Notes under the pieces: model-generated | What the model was told of the DNA's origin: nothing | The model's database searches: none | The model's input: only the letters and a program-made list of their open reading frames with translations | Assembly (NCBI GenBank): GCA_015485355.1 | Contig: WFTQ01000089.1 | Coordinates: forward strand, 1-54,263 | From: a bacterium | GTDB taxonomy: Bacteria > Calditrichota > Calditrichia > RBG-13-44-9 > J042 | Direction of reading: 5' to 3' | Length of the DNA stretch: 54,263 nt | Position numbers and translations under genes: made by a program | Part shown: positions 53,704 through 54,263 of the stretch, one piece after another | Layout of the letters: every line of letters begins with the position of its first letter | Position numbering within the stretch: the stretch's first letter is position 1

Positions 53704-54263
53704 TTACCGACGCAGGAACCGGGTATAAAGAGTTTCCACCGCCCTGCGAATGGTCTGCACCTCCACGGGTTCATAAAACTTGAGCGGGTAAAGCAACAGG
53801 GGAAAGAGGAACAGGGACAGTCCTTTGAGTGTGATCGCTTCCAGCAGCGACCGCTGATTGGCCCACAGGCCAAACCCGACCAGTGCCGCCCAGACCGTCA
53901 CCATGAGAAAAAATTTGCGCATCTCATAGGGAACGGTCAGCAGCCGGGCCGCCATCACCTTGACCAGAAAAAACCGGATCGCAAATGCCAGCAGGGTCGC
54001 CGCGGCGGCCCCCATCATTCCCCATACGGGGATGAACAAAACATTAAAGATAAGATTCAAGATCGCCGTCATCACGGTAATATTGGCCCCGTAGTAGGTC
54101 TTGTTTCTCAGATGGAAGGCGATACCAACCACGGCGGTGGCTCCTACAAAAACGTAAGAAAGACACACAAGGGGCACTACCTGCCAGGCGATCCAGTAGC
54201 CCGGTCTACGGGCGACCAGGGGCAACAGCTCCTTGCTGAAAAGGGCCAACGCCAATCCTACCC
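53704..54263 (-). CDS. polysaccharide biosynthesis flippase (Wzx/MATE-like), C-terminal part
   Basis: The open frame continues past the right edge; the in-window part is about 185 residues. It has five or six hydrophobic helices, a family-typical G-I-A-F-H-L-R-N-K-T-Y-Y-G-A-N-I segment and N-L-I-F-N-V-L-F-I-P-V-W-G-M-M-G-A-A-A-A-T. These are features of the C-terminal half of the O-antigen/oligosaccharide flippases. The stop at 53704 lies 8 nt from the convergent GT4 gene, so this is one end of a glycan-export locus. Confidence 0.85.
   Translation of the reverse strand, partial: VGLALALFSKELLPLVARRPGYWIAWQVVPLVCLSYVFVGATAVVGIAFHLRNKTYYGANITVMTAILNLIFNVLFIPVWGMMGAAAATLLAFAIRFFLVKVMAARLLTVPYEMRKFFLMVTVWAALVGFGLWANQRSLLEAITLKGLSLFLFPLLLYPLKFYEPVEVQTIRRAVETLYTRFLRR

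Noticed and set aside
1-54263. tRNA, rRNA, CRISPR array, transposase, integrase or toxin-antitoxin pair
   Set aside because: No cloverleaf with CCA/TTC arms, no regularly spaced repeats, and no DDE, tyrosine or serine recombinase motif was seen. Short tRNA-like matches cannot be excluded without a covariance scan.

Overview
The window reads as chromosome of a Gram-negative member of the FCB superphylum (Bacteroidota, Ignavibacteria, Calditrichota, KSB1 and relatives). The evidence is LPS-core and lipid A genes (waaA, a GT9 heptosyltransferase), many outer-membrane beta-barrels, three secreted proteins ending in a PNPFN-type C-terminal sorting module, and families common in that group (DUF2225, DUF4292-like, DUF4834-like, YfhO). 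I cannot fix the phylum from sequence alone; a Calditrichota/KSB1-like lineage is my best guess. I saw no rRNA, tRNA, CRISPR array, transposase or phage gene.

Layout. 1-8.4 kb: a small barrel, two different branched-chain aminotransferases in tandem, an NhaC-type antiporter with an added periplasmic domain, a divergent hemerythrin-like gene pair, a small hypothetical gene and alanine racemase. 8.4-15.7 kb: two large barrels transcribed divergently (one with a helix-hairpin-helix DNA-binding module), a DUF2225 gene, a barrel with a probable 63-residue gene behind it, and ssb. 16-23.4 kb: a PLP decarboxylase of the tyrosine/glutamate type, a frameshifted lipoprotein, tatC, a long-chain polyprenyl synthase, a heptosyltransferase, a metallophosphoesterase-fold protein without metal ligands, and the remains of a cysteine hydrolase. 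23.4-28 kb: a tightly packed minus-strand operon purF-folB-folK-deoxynucleoside kinase-small membrane protein-GAF/HD-GYP. 28-32 kb: a leucine-rich-repeat secreted protein with a TPR lipoprotein. 32-38.5 kb: a minus-strand envelope operon PBP1A-rsgA-waaA-subtilase. 38.7-43.2 kb: a plus-strand operon TPR lipoprotein-LolB/DUF4292-like lipoprotein-two GT2 glycosyltransferases. 43.6-54.3 kb: a 1514-residue subtilase, an acyl-CoA dehydrogenase, a YfhO-type membrane protein coupled to a GT4 glycosyltransferase, and the C-terminal part of a polysaccharide flippase.

The dominant theme is building and decorating the cell envelope (peptidoglycan, Kdo/heptose core, undecaprenyl-type lipid, surface glycans, secreted proteases), with nucleotide/folate synthesis and branched-chain amino acid metabolism alongside. 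Overlapping stop/start codons (ATGA or TAATG) at many junctions show translational coupling. I did not find a convincing new multi-gene defence or mobile system. The points most worth a second look are the pseudo-phosphoesterase, the HHH-barrel fusion, the two broken genes, the hidden 63-residue gene, and several structured non-coding segments.
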